Assembly (NCBI GenBank): GCA_965219125.1
Contig: CBDCMO010000002.1
Location: 2,046,001 to 2,110,000 of the forward strand
Direction: 5' to 3'
Origin: JBBSOK01 sp965219125
GTDB lineage: Bacteria > Bacteroidota > Bacteroidia > Flavobacteriales > Flavobacteriaceae
DNA length: 64,000 bases
Shown here: positions 53,730-62,674 of the stretch, in pieces
Position numbering within the stretch: the first letter of the stretch is position 1
How the letters are laid out: each line of letters starts with the position of its first letter
The notes under the pieces: generated by a model
The model's database searches: none
What the model was told of the DNA's origin: nothing
Seen by the model: the letters and a program-made list of their open reading frames with translations, nothing else
Translations under genes and position numbers: made by a program

Positions 53730-56700
53730 TTATTGTGGTTCTTGGTTTAAGTAAATCCATCCAGTTTTTTGGTCATCTTCTATCACATTATTATTTGCTG
53801 GAGTTGTGTTGGTCGAATCAATATTGAGCACATAATAATAGGTTCCTGTTGGTAGATCTTTTCCAGCATCGCTCTGTCCTCTCCACTCATCAGTGTAATT
53901 ATCTAACTCAAAAACAATTGTACCATATCTGTTATAAACTTTTAGATTTAAGCTTCCGAATCTATTTTTAAGGAAACCAAGATCGAAGGAATCGTTCAAA
54001 CCATCACCGTTTGGTGATATACCTTGAGAAATTACACAGTTACCGCCATTGTATAAACTTACTTCAACAGAATCTGTTCCTGTACATGAGCCGGATGATA
54101 TTATCACAGAATATATTTGTGAGCCAACAGTATTTCCATCTAGTGAAACGGTTATGCTTCCACCAGTTTCATTTGGTAAAATGTCACCATTTAAAAACCA
54201 TTGATACGTTATACCAACTTCGGAAGTAGAAGCGGTTATAATGTTTTCTTCATTTGGACAAGTTTCAATATCGTCTCCCAAGCTAACATTTAAAGGATCG
54301 CTTGCTGAAACTGTAATTACATCTTCAGCAGTACATAAACCTACATTTGCAATTACGGAATAATCACCAGGCTCTGTAATGTTTAGGGTTGAAGTGGTTT
54401 GTCCTTCAATTAAAGTTCCATTTAAATACCATTCAAACGTAGCTTCACTTACATCGTAAACTGTTATTGAGGCATTTAGCACCGTTTCGCTATCAAAACA
54501 GCTGTCAAAATCTGCTCCTAAATCAACATTAAAATCTACAAGAGAAATTACAAGATCATCGCTAGCAACACAACTTCCTACTGTTACAGTTACTGTATAT
54601 GTTCCTGGTCCTGTTACAATTAGTGTAGATTCATTTTCATCAACAATTTGTGCTCCGTTTAAAAACCAAGCATACGTCGCATTTGTGAGGTCTGTACCTT
54701 GGGCGTTTCCAGTTAACAATACTGTTGTGTTTTCAAAACAGGTCATTATATCTTGTCCTAAATCTACCGTAAGGTTGCCTGGACTAACAATAATTGTATC
54801 TGTTGCTTGACAATTACCTACCGTTGCAATAACCATATAAGTACCATCCAGCAAAATTGTTAAGGTTGAATTGGTTTCACCTGCAATTTCGTTTCCGTTA
54901 AAGAACCATTGATAGGTAGCCTCATTCTCACCAAAAACCGTAAGCGTTGAAGTTAAAACAACAGGCCCATCAAAACAGGTTTCAAAATCTTCACCAAGAT
55001 CAACTGTGAAGTTGGTTGGCGAAATAACTATAGTATCAGTTGCTTGGCAACTTCCAATTGAAACAATAACGGTATACGTGCCAACTTGATTAATGTCTAA
55101 AGTTGCATTGGTTTCACCTGTAATCTCATTTCCATTTAAAAACCATTGATAGGTTGCCGTAGCCGGATCATAATTTGATGGAGAGGCGTCCAAGGTTTGA
55201 TTGGTTACAAAGCAAGATTCAAAATCTGCACCCAAATCAATTAAAATAGGATCGCCTGGATTTATGGTAATAGAATCTGTTCCTGTACATCCACCAATTG
55301 TAACAACAACTGTGTATGTTCCATTTTGCGTAACAACTAACGTTGCATTTGTTTCGCCGGCAATTACGGTTCCATCAAGCGACCAAACATAGGTTGCAAG
55401 GGCAGGATCGTAATTTGAAGGTGTTGCATCCAACGTTATTGGATCTGTTATACACGAATTGAAATCTGGCCCCAAATCTACTAATATCGGATCACCAGCA
55501 CTAATTATTATACTATCTGTCGCGGTACAAATTCCTGCAGTGACGATTACGGAGTATGTACCTAATTGCGTTACACTAAGAGTTGCATTTGTTTCACCTG
55601 CAATCACAGTTCCATTTAAGGACCATTGGTAAGTAACTGAAGCAGGATCATAATTTGAAGGCGAAGCATCTAAAATTATAGGATCTAGCAAACAACTTTG
55701 AATATCGTCACCTAGATCTATCTGAATATCATTAGCAGGAATAATCTGAACAGAATCTATTGCTGTACATATGCCAATAGTTACAATTACTGAATATGTT
55801 CCTGCTTGCGAAGGCACTAAAGTAGGATTTGTTTCACCAGCAATTACAGTTCCATTTAAAGACCATTGATAAACGGCCACATTTGGATCGTAATTGGACG
55901 GAGATGCGTCTAAAACAACATTATCCAATAAACAAGTTGTAATATCTGGCCCTAAATCTATTTGAATATCATTTCTGGCACTTATTACAACCGTATCAGT
56001 TTCTACACAAACTCCCGCAGTAACAGTAACCATATAGGTGCCGGCTTGCGTTACGTTTATAGTTTGTCCAGTTGCACCTGCGATTACGGTGCCATTACGA
56101 GTCCAAACAAATGTTACTTGGTTTGCATTATATACTGTCTGATTGGCATTTAATGTTAATGGTGTTTCTAGACAAGTAATTTGGTCGGGGCCAAGATTTA
56201 CGCTAAAGTCTACCGGAGTAATAGTTATTGTATCTGTTGCAACACACGTACCATTTGTTACAGTAACCATATAAGTTCCGGTTGCAGTTGGTATTAAAGT
56301 TGGACCAGTTTGAGCAGGTAATATTGTACCATTAAGCCTCCAAACGTAAGTTGCACTACCTGGCGCAATATTACTTGGAGTGGCATCCAAGACAACTGTG
56401 TTTCCTATTTCAAGACAAGAATTGATATTTGCGCCTAAATCAAATAAAGGAGTTTGTCCTAATGTAACAACTACGGTGTCTCTAATGGTACAACCGTCAG
56501 TTCCCGTTACATCAACAAAATAAGTACCACTCGTATTAACGGTTATAGACTGTGTTGTTGCACCTGTGCTCCATAAAAAGGTTGCATCTGCAGGATCTAA
56601 GCCAGTAAGGTTTGCAGTTAAGGTTGCTGAACTTTGTCCACAAGTTGAAATATCTGGACCTAATGAAACAGAGAATGTAGCATTTGATGTTACAACAACA

Positions 56701-57722
56701 TCATCTGTTACTACTACAATATCACCATTACAGCTGGTATATGTAACTTTTGCAGTATATGTTTGTGTGCCAGAAGGGCAAACGTTTAAATTAGGGGTTG
56801 TTCCAATTACTGTGCCTGTAGAGTCTAACCAAGCAAAATCTACGATACTTGGGCCAGCTGGTGTAAAACGCCATGCTTCAAGAAACGCATCCCAAGGTGA
56901 GTCTGATGTGTTTCTTCCGGGTGGTACAAAACCAACAGTACCAGCATTATTTTGAATACCTACTGCTGCAACCCCGTTTTGCCAAGCAGTACACGCCTGC
57001 TTTTGTAAAATATATACATCTATAATATTGGTAGTTTCATATAAAACTATCATTTGTGTTGCCAAAAGGTTGTGACAGCTTTCTAAAAACATTGGTACTT
57101 CCGAATAGGCTACAATCAAAACTCTATTTGGCGCAACTCCTTGTACTTCAAAACCAATTTCTGCCGTATCTGACACTGATGGATCAATATCGTGTACAGG
57201 TGAAAATATGTTACCTTCTGCTAACGCTTCTTGTACATTATTGGGTAAATTAGCTGTAAAACTATAAGCATTAGAGCCTCCACCTGTGTCATTGGGATTA
57301 ACATCAAAACGAAGTGTCCCATTACTGCCTACTTGATATTGGGTATTAATTGCTCCAAAAAAACAAAAGTCGAATGGTAATTGGTTTACAGGAGTCCAAG
57401 CGTCATCTATTGCAGTATTAAGTTGGTTTCCCAATCCTTGAAAATCTGAAGGTGGCAAAAAATCTATTGATGAAACGGTGTATGTATTTGTTTCACCAAT
57501 TTGAAGAAATATAGCACTTAAATCTGCACAACCTCCCGTTGAACAATCTACTGTTTGGTCTGGGCCAGCATCTACAAAAGGATTTCCGGGAATCTGCGCA
57601 GAAACTTGTGTTCCAAAAAATAAAAGGAGCATTGTAATTAATGTGGCAGAAAATGTATTTTTTACTGAATTATTATCTCTTTTAAAACCGGTGAATAAAG
57701 AGAATAGTAATGTTTTATTCAT
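53730..57722 (-). CDS. Giant repeat adhesin with T9SS type B (gliding motility-associated) C-terminus
   Basis: 1330 residues. Signal peptide region (about 20-45), an N-terminal domain with VDAGPDQTVDCSTGGCADLSA and a lectin-like beta part, then eleven tandem immunoglobulin/PKD-like repeats of about 78 residues (about 340-1225). Each repeat begins DLGxDxxxC and contains YxWxLNGxxIxGET and GTYxVxVTxGxCxxTD. The C-terminal domain ISPNGDGLNDSFDL ... NRYGTIVFELDNYTDEWRGQ ... LPTGTYYYVLN is the type B sorting signal. Probably a surface adhesin exported by the T9SS with help from the PorP/SprF product; each repeat has a Cys pair likely to form a disulfide. Confidence 0.92.
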   Translation of the reverse strand: MNKTLLFSLFTGFKRDNNSVKNTFSATLITMLLLFFGTQVSAQIPGNPFVDAGPDQTVDCSTGGCADLSAIFLQIGETNTYTVSSIDFLPPSDFQGLGNQLNTAIDDAWTPVNQLPFDFCFFGAINTQYQVGSNGTLRFDVNPNDTGGGSNAYSFTANLPNNVQEALAEGNIFSPVHDIDPSVSDTAEIGFEVQGVAPNRVLIVAYSEVPMFLESCHNLLATQMIVLYETTNIIDVYILQKQACTAWQNGVAAVGIQNNAGTVGFVPPGRNTSDSPWDAFLEAWRFTPAGPSIVDFAWLDSTGTVIGTTPNLNVCPSGTQTYTAKVTYTSCNGDIVVVTDDVVVTSNATFSVSLGPDISTCGQSSATLTANLTGLDPADATFLWSTGATTQSITVNTSGTYFVDVTGTDGCTIRDTVVVTLGQTPLFDLGANINSCLEIGNTVVLDATPSNIAPGSATYVWRLNGTILPAQTGPTLIPTATGTYMVTVTNGTCVATDTITITPVDFSVNLGPDQITCLETPLTLNANQTVYNANQVTFVWTRNGTVIAGATGQTINVTQAGTYMVTVTAGVCVETDTVVISARNDIQIDLGPDITTCLLDNVVLDASPSNYDPNVAVYQWSLNGTVIAGETNPTLVPSQAGTYSVIVTIGICTAIDSVQIIPANDIQIDLGDDIQSCLLDPIILDASPSNYDPASVTYQWSLNGTVIAGETNATLSVTQLGTYSVIVTAGICTATDSIIISAGDPILVDLGPDFNSCITDPITLDATPSNYDPALATYVWSLDGTVIAGETNATLVVTQNGTYTVVVTIGGCTGTDSITINPGDPILIDLGADFESCFVTNQTLDASPSNYDPATATYQWFLNGNEITGETNATLDINQVGTYTVIVSIGSCQATDTIVISPTNFTVDLGEDFETCFDGPVVLTSTLTVFGENEATYQWFFNGNEIAGETNSTLTILLDGTYMVIATVGNCQATDTIIVSPGNLTVDLGQDIMTCFENTTVLLTGNAQGTDLTNATYAWFLNGAQIVDENESTLIVTGPGTYTVTVTVGSCVASDDLVISLVDFNVDLGADFDSCFDSETVLNASITVYDVSEATFEWYLNGTLIEGQTTSTLNITEPGDYSVIANVGLCTAEDVITVSASDPLNVSLGDDIETCPNEENIITASTSEVGITYQWFLNGDILPNETGGSITVSLDGNTVGSQIYSVIISSGSCTGTDSVEVSLYNGGNCVISQGISPNGDGLNDSFDLGFLKNRFGSLNLKVYNRYGTIVFELDNYTDEWRGQSDAGKDLPTGTYYYVLNIDSTNTTPANNNVIEDDQKTGWIYLNQEPQ

Positions 57723-57818
57723 ACTAACAAAATTATTATTTTGAATATTAAAAGTATATGTTTTCCTTAAAGCGCACGAAATATATGAATAATCCCAATA
57801 AAACGTTAATATTTTTTC

Positions 57819-58823
57819 CTAATTTTTTATAGAAAAAATTGAGTATATTGGAAAATGATCACTATTTCCACCTAAATATTTCGTGCCAAAGAAGGTTCTC
57901 AAAGGATTTCCGCGATATTTGCCGTTGCGTTCTTCTAAATAAGAAACATTGTAAATTTTAGAAATATCATATTGAAGTTTATTAGTTTTCTGGTCTAAAA
58001 AATTATTAGAGATAAACATTTGGTCAAATAAATTCCACGCATTTTTATAGGTTACACTTCCTTCATATTTGGTCAAAAGTGTTTTCATTGGGTTATAAAA
58101 ATCTGTCCCGGCAAGTAATGTTGGACCATCGTTATTTGGGTTGTCGTTAAAATCTCCCATTATTATGATTTGAGCGTTTGCGTCAACAGTAGTTATTGTT
58201 TTAATGATTTCCTTATTTCTTTCGGCAGCAAGTATTCGTTTATAATTCGTTGTGTCTGTTCCATCGTGGCGCGATGGCCAGTGGTTTACCAAAATATGTA
58301 TTTCCTCCCGGTTGCCGAGCCCTTCGACAGGCTCAGTATAAGCTAAAGCCGAAGTAGCAATTTTTCCTTTCACATAAAGTATATCTCTTGTATAATCACG
58401 TTCACCGTTTGGATTATTTAGTAAAAGTGGAAAATTTTCAGAATGAATTACTTCAAAAAAATCTCTCCTATATATAAGTGCTGTATCAATGCCACGCTCG
58501 TCGGGCGAATCGTACTGTATAAAACCATAATTTTTGTTTTTTAGAAATTCTGAATGTACTAACTGCTCCAGCACATATTTGTTTTCAATTTCGGCAACAC
58601 CTATAATAATAGGTGGATGGTTGGTTTCTTCATAACCCAACTGAGAAATAGTTTTGCCAAGATTCAGCACTTTTTTATCGAAACGTTTTTGCGTCCAATG
58701 TAAATCGCCAGTTTCTGTGAACCCATCATCTAAGGTTTCGGGATCGTTTTTGGTGTCGAAGAGATTTTCGAGGTTGTAAAAGGCGATGGTGTATTTATTT
58801 GTGTTTTCTTCAGAATCGGTCAT
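57819..58823 (-). CDS. Endonuclease/exonuclease/phosphatase family protein with a repeat-derived insert
   Basis: 334 residues from ATG 58823 (a TTG two codons upstream is the alternative). No signal peptide, so cytoplasmic. EEP motifs: YTIAFYNLENLFDTKNDPETLDDG, IIGVAEIENKYVLEQLV, DSPDERGIDTALIY, ILVNHWPSRHDGTDTTNYKRI, IIIMGDFNDNP and GGNSDHFPIYSIF. It resembles the secreted EEP at 44413 throughout, except that residues about 155-172 (IATSALAYTEPVEGLGNR) have no counterpart there; that insert is encoded by a TTCGAC-family palindromic repeat in frame. Confidence 0.85.
   Translation of the reverse strand: MTDSEENTNKYTIAFYNLENLFDTKNDPETLDDGFTETGDLHWTQKRFDKKVLNLGKTISQLGYEETNHPPIIIGVAEIENKYVLEQLVHSEFLKNKNYGFIQYDSPDERGIDTALIYRRDFFEVIHSENFPLLLNNPNGERDYTRDILYVKGKIATSALAYTEPVEGLGNREEIHILVNHWPSRHDGTDTTNYKRILAAERNKEIIKTITTVDANAQIIIMGDFNDNPNNDGPTLLAGTDFYNPMKTLLTKYEGSVTYKNAWNLFDQMFISNNFLDQKTNKLQYDISKIYNVSYLEERNGKYRGNPLRTFFGTKYLGGNSDHFPIYSIFSIKN
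58315..58340. repeat. In-frame TTCGACnnnGCTCAG-family palindromic repeat inside a CDS
   Basis: CCGAGCCCTTCGACAGGCTC followed by AGTATA; GAGCC/GGCTC arms. On the coding strand it reads TEPVEGLG. Related intergenic copies lie at 19230, 27390 and 27445. Confidence 0.7.
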
Positions 58824-58874
58824 ATTCAAATTTAGTATAGAAATGAAATTTACGAAAAATTAAACTAAAACCTC

Positions 58875-59582
58875 TTAACAACCTAAACGTTCTATAACAC
58901 AATCTTTATAACTTCGGCTTATGGTAATTGCTTGTTTTCTAATTTGAATATATTCGTGCGTAAAATATTCGATTTTTTCTATTGCAACTATAAACGATCT
59001 GTGGCAACGCAAAAATTTTGTTGGCGGAAGTTTGGCTTCAATATTTGTAATTGTTTCGCGCGTAGTAATCGTTTTATCTGCCAAATTAATTTTCAAATAA
59101 TCGCCTAAACTTTCAATGAATAGAATTTTATTGAAGTCCACTTTAATCATTTTACGATCGGCTCGGATAAAGAAAAAGTCTTCCAAATTTTCTGGATTTC
59201 TTATTTCAGCTTTTTCTTGAACTGTTGATTCTGCAATGAATTTTGAAACTGCTTTGTTCAGCCTTATAAAAGATATGGGTTTTAATAAATAGTCAACAGC
59301 CTGAAGATCGAAACCATCAATTGCATATTCGCGATAGGCGGTCGTAAAGATTACTTTTATGTTTGGGTTAATTGTTTTTGCAAACGAAATACCATCAATA
59401 TTCGGCATATTTATATCTAGAAAAATAAGGTCTATGTTCTCTTTATTTAAAATTGAAAAACCTTCAATTGCATTTTTACAACTTGCGACTATTTCAATTT
59501 CGTTAATTTTTGATACGTGTGTTTCAATAATACCGCGAGCTATCGGTTCGTCGTCAATTATAAGTGCTTTATATTTCGACAT
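58875..59582 (-). CDS. LytTR-type response regulator
   Basis: 235 residues. Receiver domain with KALIIDDEPIARGIIETH, phospho-acceptor Asp in IDLIFLDINMPNIDG and Lys in YLLKPIS. C-terminal LytTR DNA-binding domain (DFFFIRADRKMIKVDFNKILFIESLGDYLKI ... RCHRSFIVAIEKIEYF). It overlaps the upstream kinase gene by 14 bases and forms a two-component pair with it. Target genes are unknown; the divergent ExbB-like gene is a candidate. Confidence 0.92.
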   Translation of the reverse strand: MSKYKALIIDDEPIARGIIETHVSKINEIEIVASCKNAIEGFSILNKENIDLIFLDINMPNIDGISFAKTINPNIKVIFTTAYREYAIDGFDLQAVDYLLKPISFIRLNKAVSKFIAESTVQEKAEIRNPENLEDFFFIRADRKMIKVDFNKILFIESLGDYLKINLADKTITTRETITNIEAKLPPTKFLRCHRSFIVAIEKIEYFTHEYIQIRKQAITISRSYKDCVIERLGC

Positions 59583-60645
59583 TTTCTTCAGTATTAAAAT
59601 TGATTGCTAAAAGAACTTCAAAATTGTTGTTATCGTTTTCAATTTCCATAGAATAATTATTTCCATATAAAAGTTTCAACCTTTTTTTTACATTATCCAA
59701 ACCTAATCCTTCTTTGTTATTTTCAGAATTAATTTGGTTGGCGCTATTCCTTATTTTGAAATTTAATTTTTCTTCATCTGCTTTAAGAAATATAGCTATT
59801 TGAAGCTTGCCTTGCACAATATCGCCGTGCTTAAAAGCATTTTCAACAAAGGGAATTAAGAGCATTGGTGGAATCTGTAAAGATTTATCAATTTTATGTT
59901 CAAAATTAATCTTCAATGTATCATTAAAACGAATCTGCTCTAAACCAATATAATCTTCAATATGGTCTATTTCATCTTGCAGCGAAACCAACGGCTTATT
60001 GACTTGGTACAGAATATAATCCAACAAATTAGATAACTTCAAAATAACTTCGGGCGTGTCTTTTGACTGCTTTAGCGCAAAACCATAAATGGTATTTAAT
60101 GTGTTGAATAGAAAATGTGGATGAATTTGCATTTTTAAAAACCGCAGTTGCTGTTCTTGCAATTGCAATTCGGTTTCTAAAACTTTTCGCTTTAATGCAT
60201 CACTTTGTAAAGTTGAGTTATAATGCTGAAAGACAAGATTAACGCAACTTACAATAATCACCACCATAAAAACGCCCAAAATTATAAACGGAAGTGTTTT
60301 CGTTAAAGCGGCAGAATCTTTATTTCCAGTTGTTGAAAGATAAACCAAACCATATAACGTAGAAAGTATAATGCCATAAACCGAAATAATAAGTGTATAC
60401 AAACTATAAAGCAAAAAAAGCGAGTGCTTTTTCGCGAGGAGATAATTTGGGAAGAGATAGTAAACTACAAAATAACTGGCGGCAATAGTTATTGGCATTA
60501 AAAACGTTGCAAATTGATTTACATACGCCGTATTAGCACTACCATATCCCAAAAAATAAGTATAAAAAAAATAGATGCCTATCCAAAAAAGGAGATGGAT
60601 CGTGAATGTGGCAGTATAATTTAGAAATTTATGTTTTTGGAACAT
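59569..60645 (-). CDS. LytS-family sensor histidine kinase
   Basis: 358 residues from ATG 60645. Four membrane helices (residues about 10-140), a coiled coil (LQSDALKRKVLETELQLQEQQLRFL) and the His_kinase motif with phospho-His in QIHPHFLFNTLNTIYG. The HATPase part has PPMLLIPFVENAFKHG and GLGLDNVKKRLKLLYG. No periplasmic sensor domain, so the signal is probably sensed within the membrane. Encoded just ahead of, and overlapping, its LytTR regulator. Confidence 0.9.
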   Translation of the reverse strand: MFQKHKFLNYTATFTIHLLFWIGIYFFYTYFLGYGSANTAYVNQFATFLMPITIAASYFVVYYLFPNYLLAKKHSLFLLYSLYTLIISVYGIILSTLYGLVYLSTTGNKDSAALTKTLPFIILGVFMVVIIVSCVNLVFQHYNSTLQSDALKRKVLETELQLQEQQLRFLKMQIHPHFLFNTLNTIYGFALKQSKDTPEVILKLSNLLDYILYQVNKPLVSLQDEIDHIEDYIGLEQIRFNDTLKINFEHKIDKSLQIPPMLLIPFVENAFKHGDIVQGKLQIAIFLKADEEKLNFKIRNSANQINSENNKEGLGLDNVKKRLKLLYGNNYSMEIENDNNNFEVLLAINFNTEENVEI

Positions 60646-60859
60646 CAAGGCAAAAATTACAAATGTTTATACAATTTTTAATTTTCCTAAGATAAACTAC
60701 CATAATAAAGCACGATTCAACCAATTTAAACCTAATTAGGAAAAAGCAGAACTTCATTGGTTGAAAAGGATGCTAATATTGTAGTGTGTCGAAATTATGA
60801 ATTTATACCTTAAAGGCGCTGTTATATTTGAAGTATTCAATAACTTTAAAAACATAATT

Positions 60860-61246
60860 ATGAATATGAAACTTTTTTTTCAGCCCTTAATGCCCAACTT
60901 ATTTAACGATGGTGGCCCATTGTTTATGTATGTAACCTTACTACTTTTATTAGTTGTTATAGGATTATTTATTATGAACATTTTGAAGAAAACTGAAACG
61001 TCTCGAAGCATTTCACTTATAAGCTCGGTTAGTCTTTTTGCTTTGGTTTGGGGTTTTTTAGGTCAGTTAGTTGGCCTAATTGGCGCTTTTGATTCTATTG
61101 AGTCCTACGATAATATATCTCCAGCAATTTTAGCTGGCGGTATAAAAGTTTCAATACTTTCTCCTGCTTTTGGGATGGTTGTTTTTCTTATTGCACGCAT
61201 TGCAATAATTATTTTACAGTTGAAGAAAAAAAATCAAGCTACATAA
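60860..61246 (+). CDS. MotA/TolQ/ExbB-like membrane protein
   Basis: 128 residues from ATG 60860 (60866 also possible); an ATG at 60797 would add a hydrophilic extension not typical of the family. Three helices: PLFMYVTLLLLLVVIGLFIMNIL, SISLISSVSLFALVWGFLGQLVGLIGAF and VSILSPAFGMVVFLIARIAIIIL. The second and third match the proton-channel helices of ExbB/MotA (GFLGQLVGLIGAFDSIE; ILAGGIKVSILSPAFGMVVF). It lacks an ExbD partner nearby. Divergent from the LytTR system, so possibly regulated by it. Confidence 0.7.
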   Translation: MNMKLFFQPLMPNLFNDGGPLFMYVTLLLLLVVIGLFIMNILKKTETSRSISLISSVSLFALVWGFLGQLVGLIGAFDSIESYDNISPAILAGGIKVSILSPAFGMVVFLIARIAIIILQLKKKNQAT

Positions 61247-61333
61247 TTTCTTAAGATAGCTAAGGTTGATTTATCTCAATAATACTTTCAGTTGCGTTAA
61301 TTTACAGCAAACTACTTGTGCATATTTGTTTCG

Positions 61334-61341
61334 TATCTTTG
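61334..61341 (+). promoter_or_regulatory. -7 box (TATCTTTG) of hflX
   Basis: TAnnTTTG, 15 bases before the ATG chosen for hflX. It lies inside the longer ORF, so it supports the shorter start. Confidence 0.5.
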
Positions 61342-61356
61342 TTACAAAGAATAAAT

Positions 61357-62574
61357 ATGCTCGAAAAAACCGATATATCATACGAGAAGACCGTCCTAAT
61401 AGGTCTTATCACACAAGCACAAAACGAATTAAAATCTGAAGAATACTTAGACGAGCTCGAATTTCTTGCTTACACAGCCGGCGGCGAAGTTTTAAAACGC
61501 TTTACACAAAAAGTAGATGTGCCGTATCCAAAAACCTTTATTGGAAAAGGGAAATTGCAGGAAGTTAAGGAGTATGTTGAAGCAAACGAAGTTGGCGTAG
61601 TAATTTTTGATGACGAACTTTCGCCAGCTCAGCAAAAAAATATTCAAAAGGAGTTGGATTGCAAAGTACTTGATAGAACCAATTTAATCCTTGATATTTT
61701 TGCCCAGCGCGCCCAAACCAGTTATGCACGCACGCAGGTAGAATTGGCGCAATACAATTATTTATTGCCAAGATTAGCCGGAATGTGGACTCACTTAGAG
61801 CGCCAACGTGGTGGTATTGGTATGCGTGGTCCTGGGGAAACAGAAATTGAAACAGATAGACGTATTGTTCGTGATAGAATTTCGTTGTTGAAAGACAAAT
61901 TGAAAAAAATTGACCGTCAACAGGAAGTACAACGCGGCAATCGTGGTTCGTTAATTCGTGTGGCGTTGGTTGGTTATACAAACGTTGGAAAATCTACTTT
62001 GATGAACGTAATTAGCAAAAGTGATGTGTTTGCTGAAAATAAACTGTTCGCAACGCTGGACACAACTGTAAGAAAAGTAGTAATCGGTAATTTACCGTTT
62101 CTGTTAACTGATACTGTTGGTTTTATCAGGAAATTACCAACACAATTAGTTGAGTCTTTTAAAAGTACGTTGGACGAAGTACGAGAATCAGATTTGTTGC
62201 TTCACGTTGTAGATATTAGTCACCCAAGTTTTGAAGCGCATATTGAAAGCGTGAATAATATTCTAGATGAAATAAAAAGCGCCGATAAACCAACAATCAT
62301 GGTTTTCAATAAAATTGATGCTTTTGAACCAGAAAAGATTGATGAAGACGATTTAATGACTGAAAAAACAAAAGCACATTGGTCATTGGAAGAATGGAAA
62401 CAAACCTGGATGAACCGTGAAAACGCCGATGCCATCTTTATTTCAGCACTAAATAAAGAGAATATAGACGAATTTAGAAAATTGGTTTACGATAAGGTTC
62501 GGGAAATTCATGTGGAACGTTTTCCATACAATAATTTCTTGTATCCAGAAGAATATTTATATGAAGAGGAATAA
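61357..62574 (+). CDS. hflX: Ribosome-associated GTPase HflX
   Basis: 405 residues from ATG 61357 (MLEKTDISYEKTVLIGLI). N-terminal HflX domain with AGGEVLKRFTQKVDVPYPKTFIGKGK and the glycine-rich RGGIGMRGPGETEIETDRR. G domain with G1 GYTNVGKS at 206-213, G3 DTVGF at 252-256 and G4 NKID at 318-321. It binds the 50S subunit and splits stalled ribosomes under stress. Monocistronic; a bidirectional terminator follows. Confidence 0.95.
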   Translation: MLEKTDISYEKTVLIGLITQAQNELKSEEYLDELEFLAYTAGGEVLKRFTQKVDVPYPKTFIGKGKLQEVKEYVEANEVGVVIFDDELSPAQQKNIQKELDCKVLDRTNLILDIFAQRAQTSYARTQVELAQYNYLLPRLAGMWTHLERQRGGIGMRGPGETEIETDRRIVRDRISLLKDKLKKIDRQQEVQRGNRGSLIRVALVGYTNVGKSTLMNVISKSDVFAENKLFATLDTTVRKVVIGNLPFLLTDTVGFIRKLPTQLVESFKSTLDEVRESDLLLHVVDISHPSFEAHIESVNNILDEIKSADKPTIMVFNKIDAFEPEKIDEDDLMTEKTKAHWSLEEWKQTWMNRENADAIFISALNKENIDEFRKLVYDKVREIHVERFPYNNFLYPEEYLYEEE

Positions 62575-62601
62575 AATTGGTTTAAATTCTTGAATTAAAT
62601 A

Positions 62602-62653
62602 AAAAACTTCAATCAAATCCCAATAAATAAAGGATTATGATTGAAGCTTTTTA
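62602..62653. terminator. Bidirectional terminator between hflX and the DUF3078 gene
   Basis: AAAAACTTCAATCA and TGATTGAAGCTTTTT arms, with an inner ATCC/GGAT pairing, serve both convergent genes. Next to it (62661-62677) GACTAGCGACTA units repeat directly. Confidence 0.7.
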
Positions 62654-62674
62654 ATTTTCACTAGCGACTAGCGA

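Noticed and set aside
56566..56955. 129-codon plus-strand ORF opposite the repeat adhesin
   Set aside because: It is a mirror of the repeated coding sequence on the minus strand, with no start signal or family likeness.
53730..57722. Tandem repeats read as a CRISPR array
   Set aside because: The units are about 235 bases, code for protein domains in one open frame and have no unique spacers.
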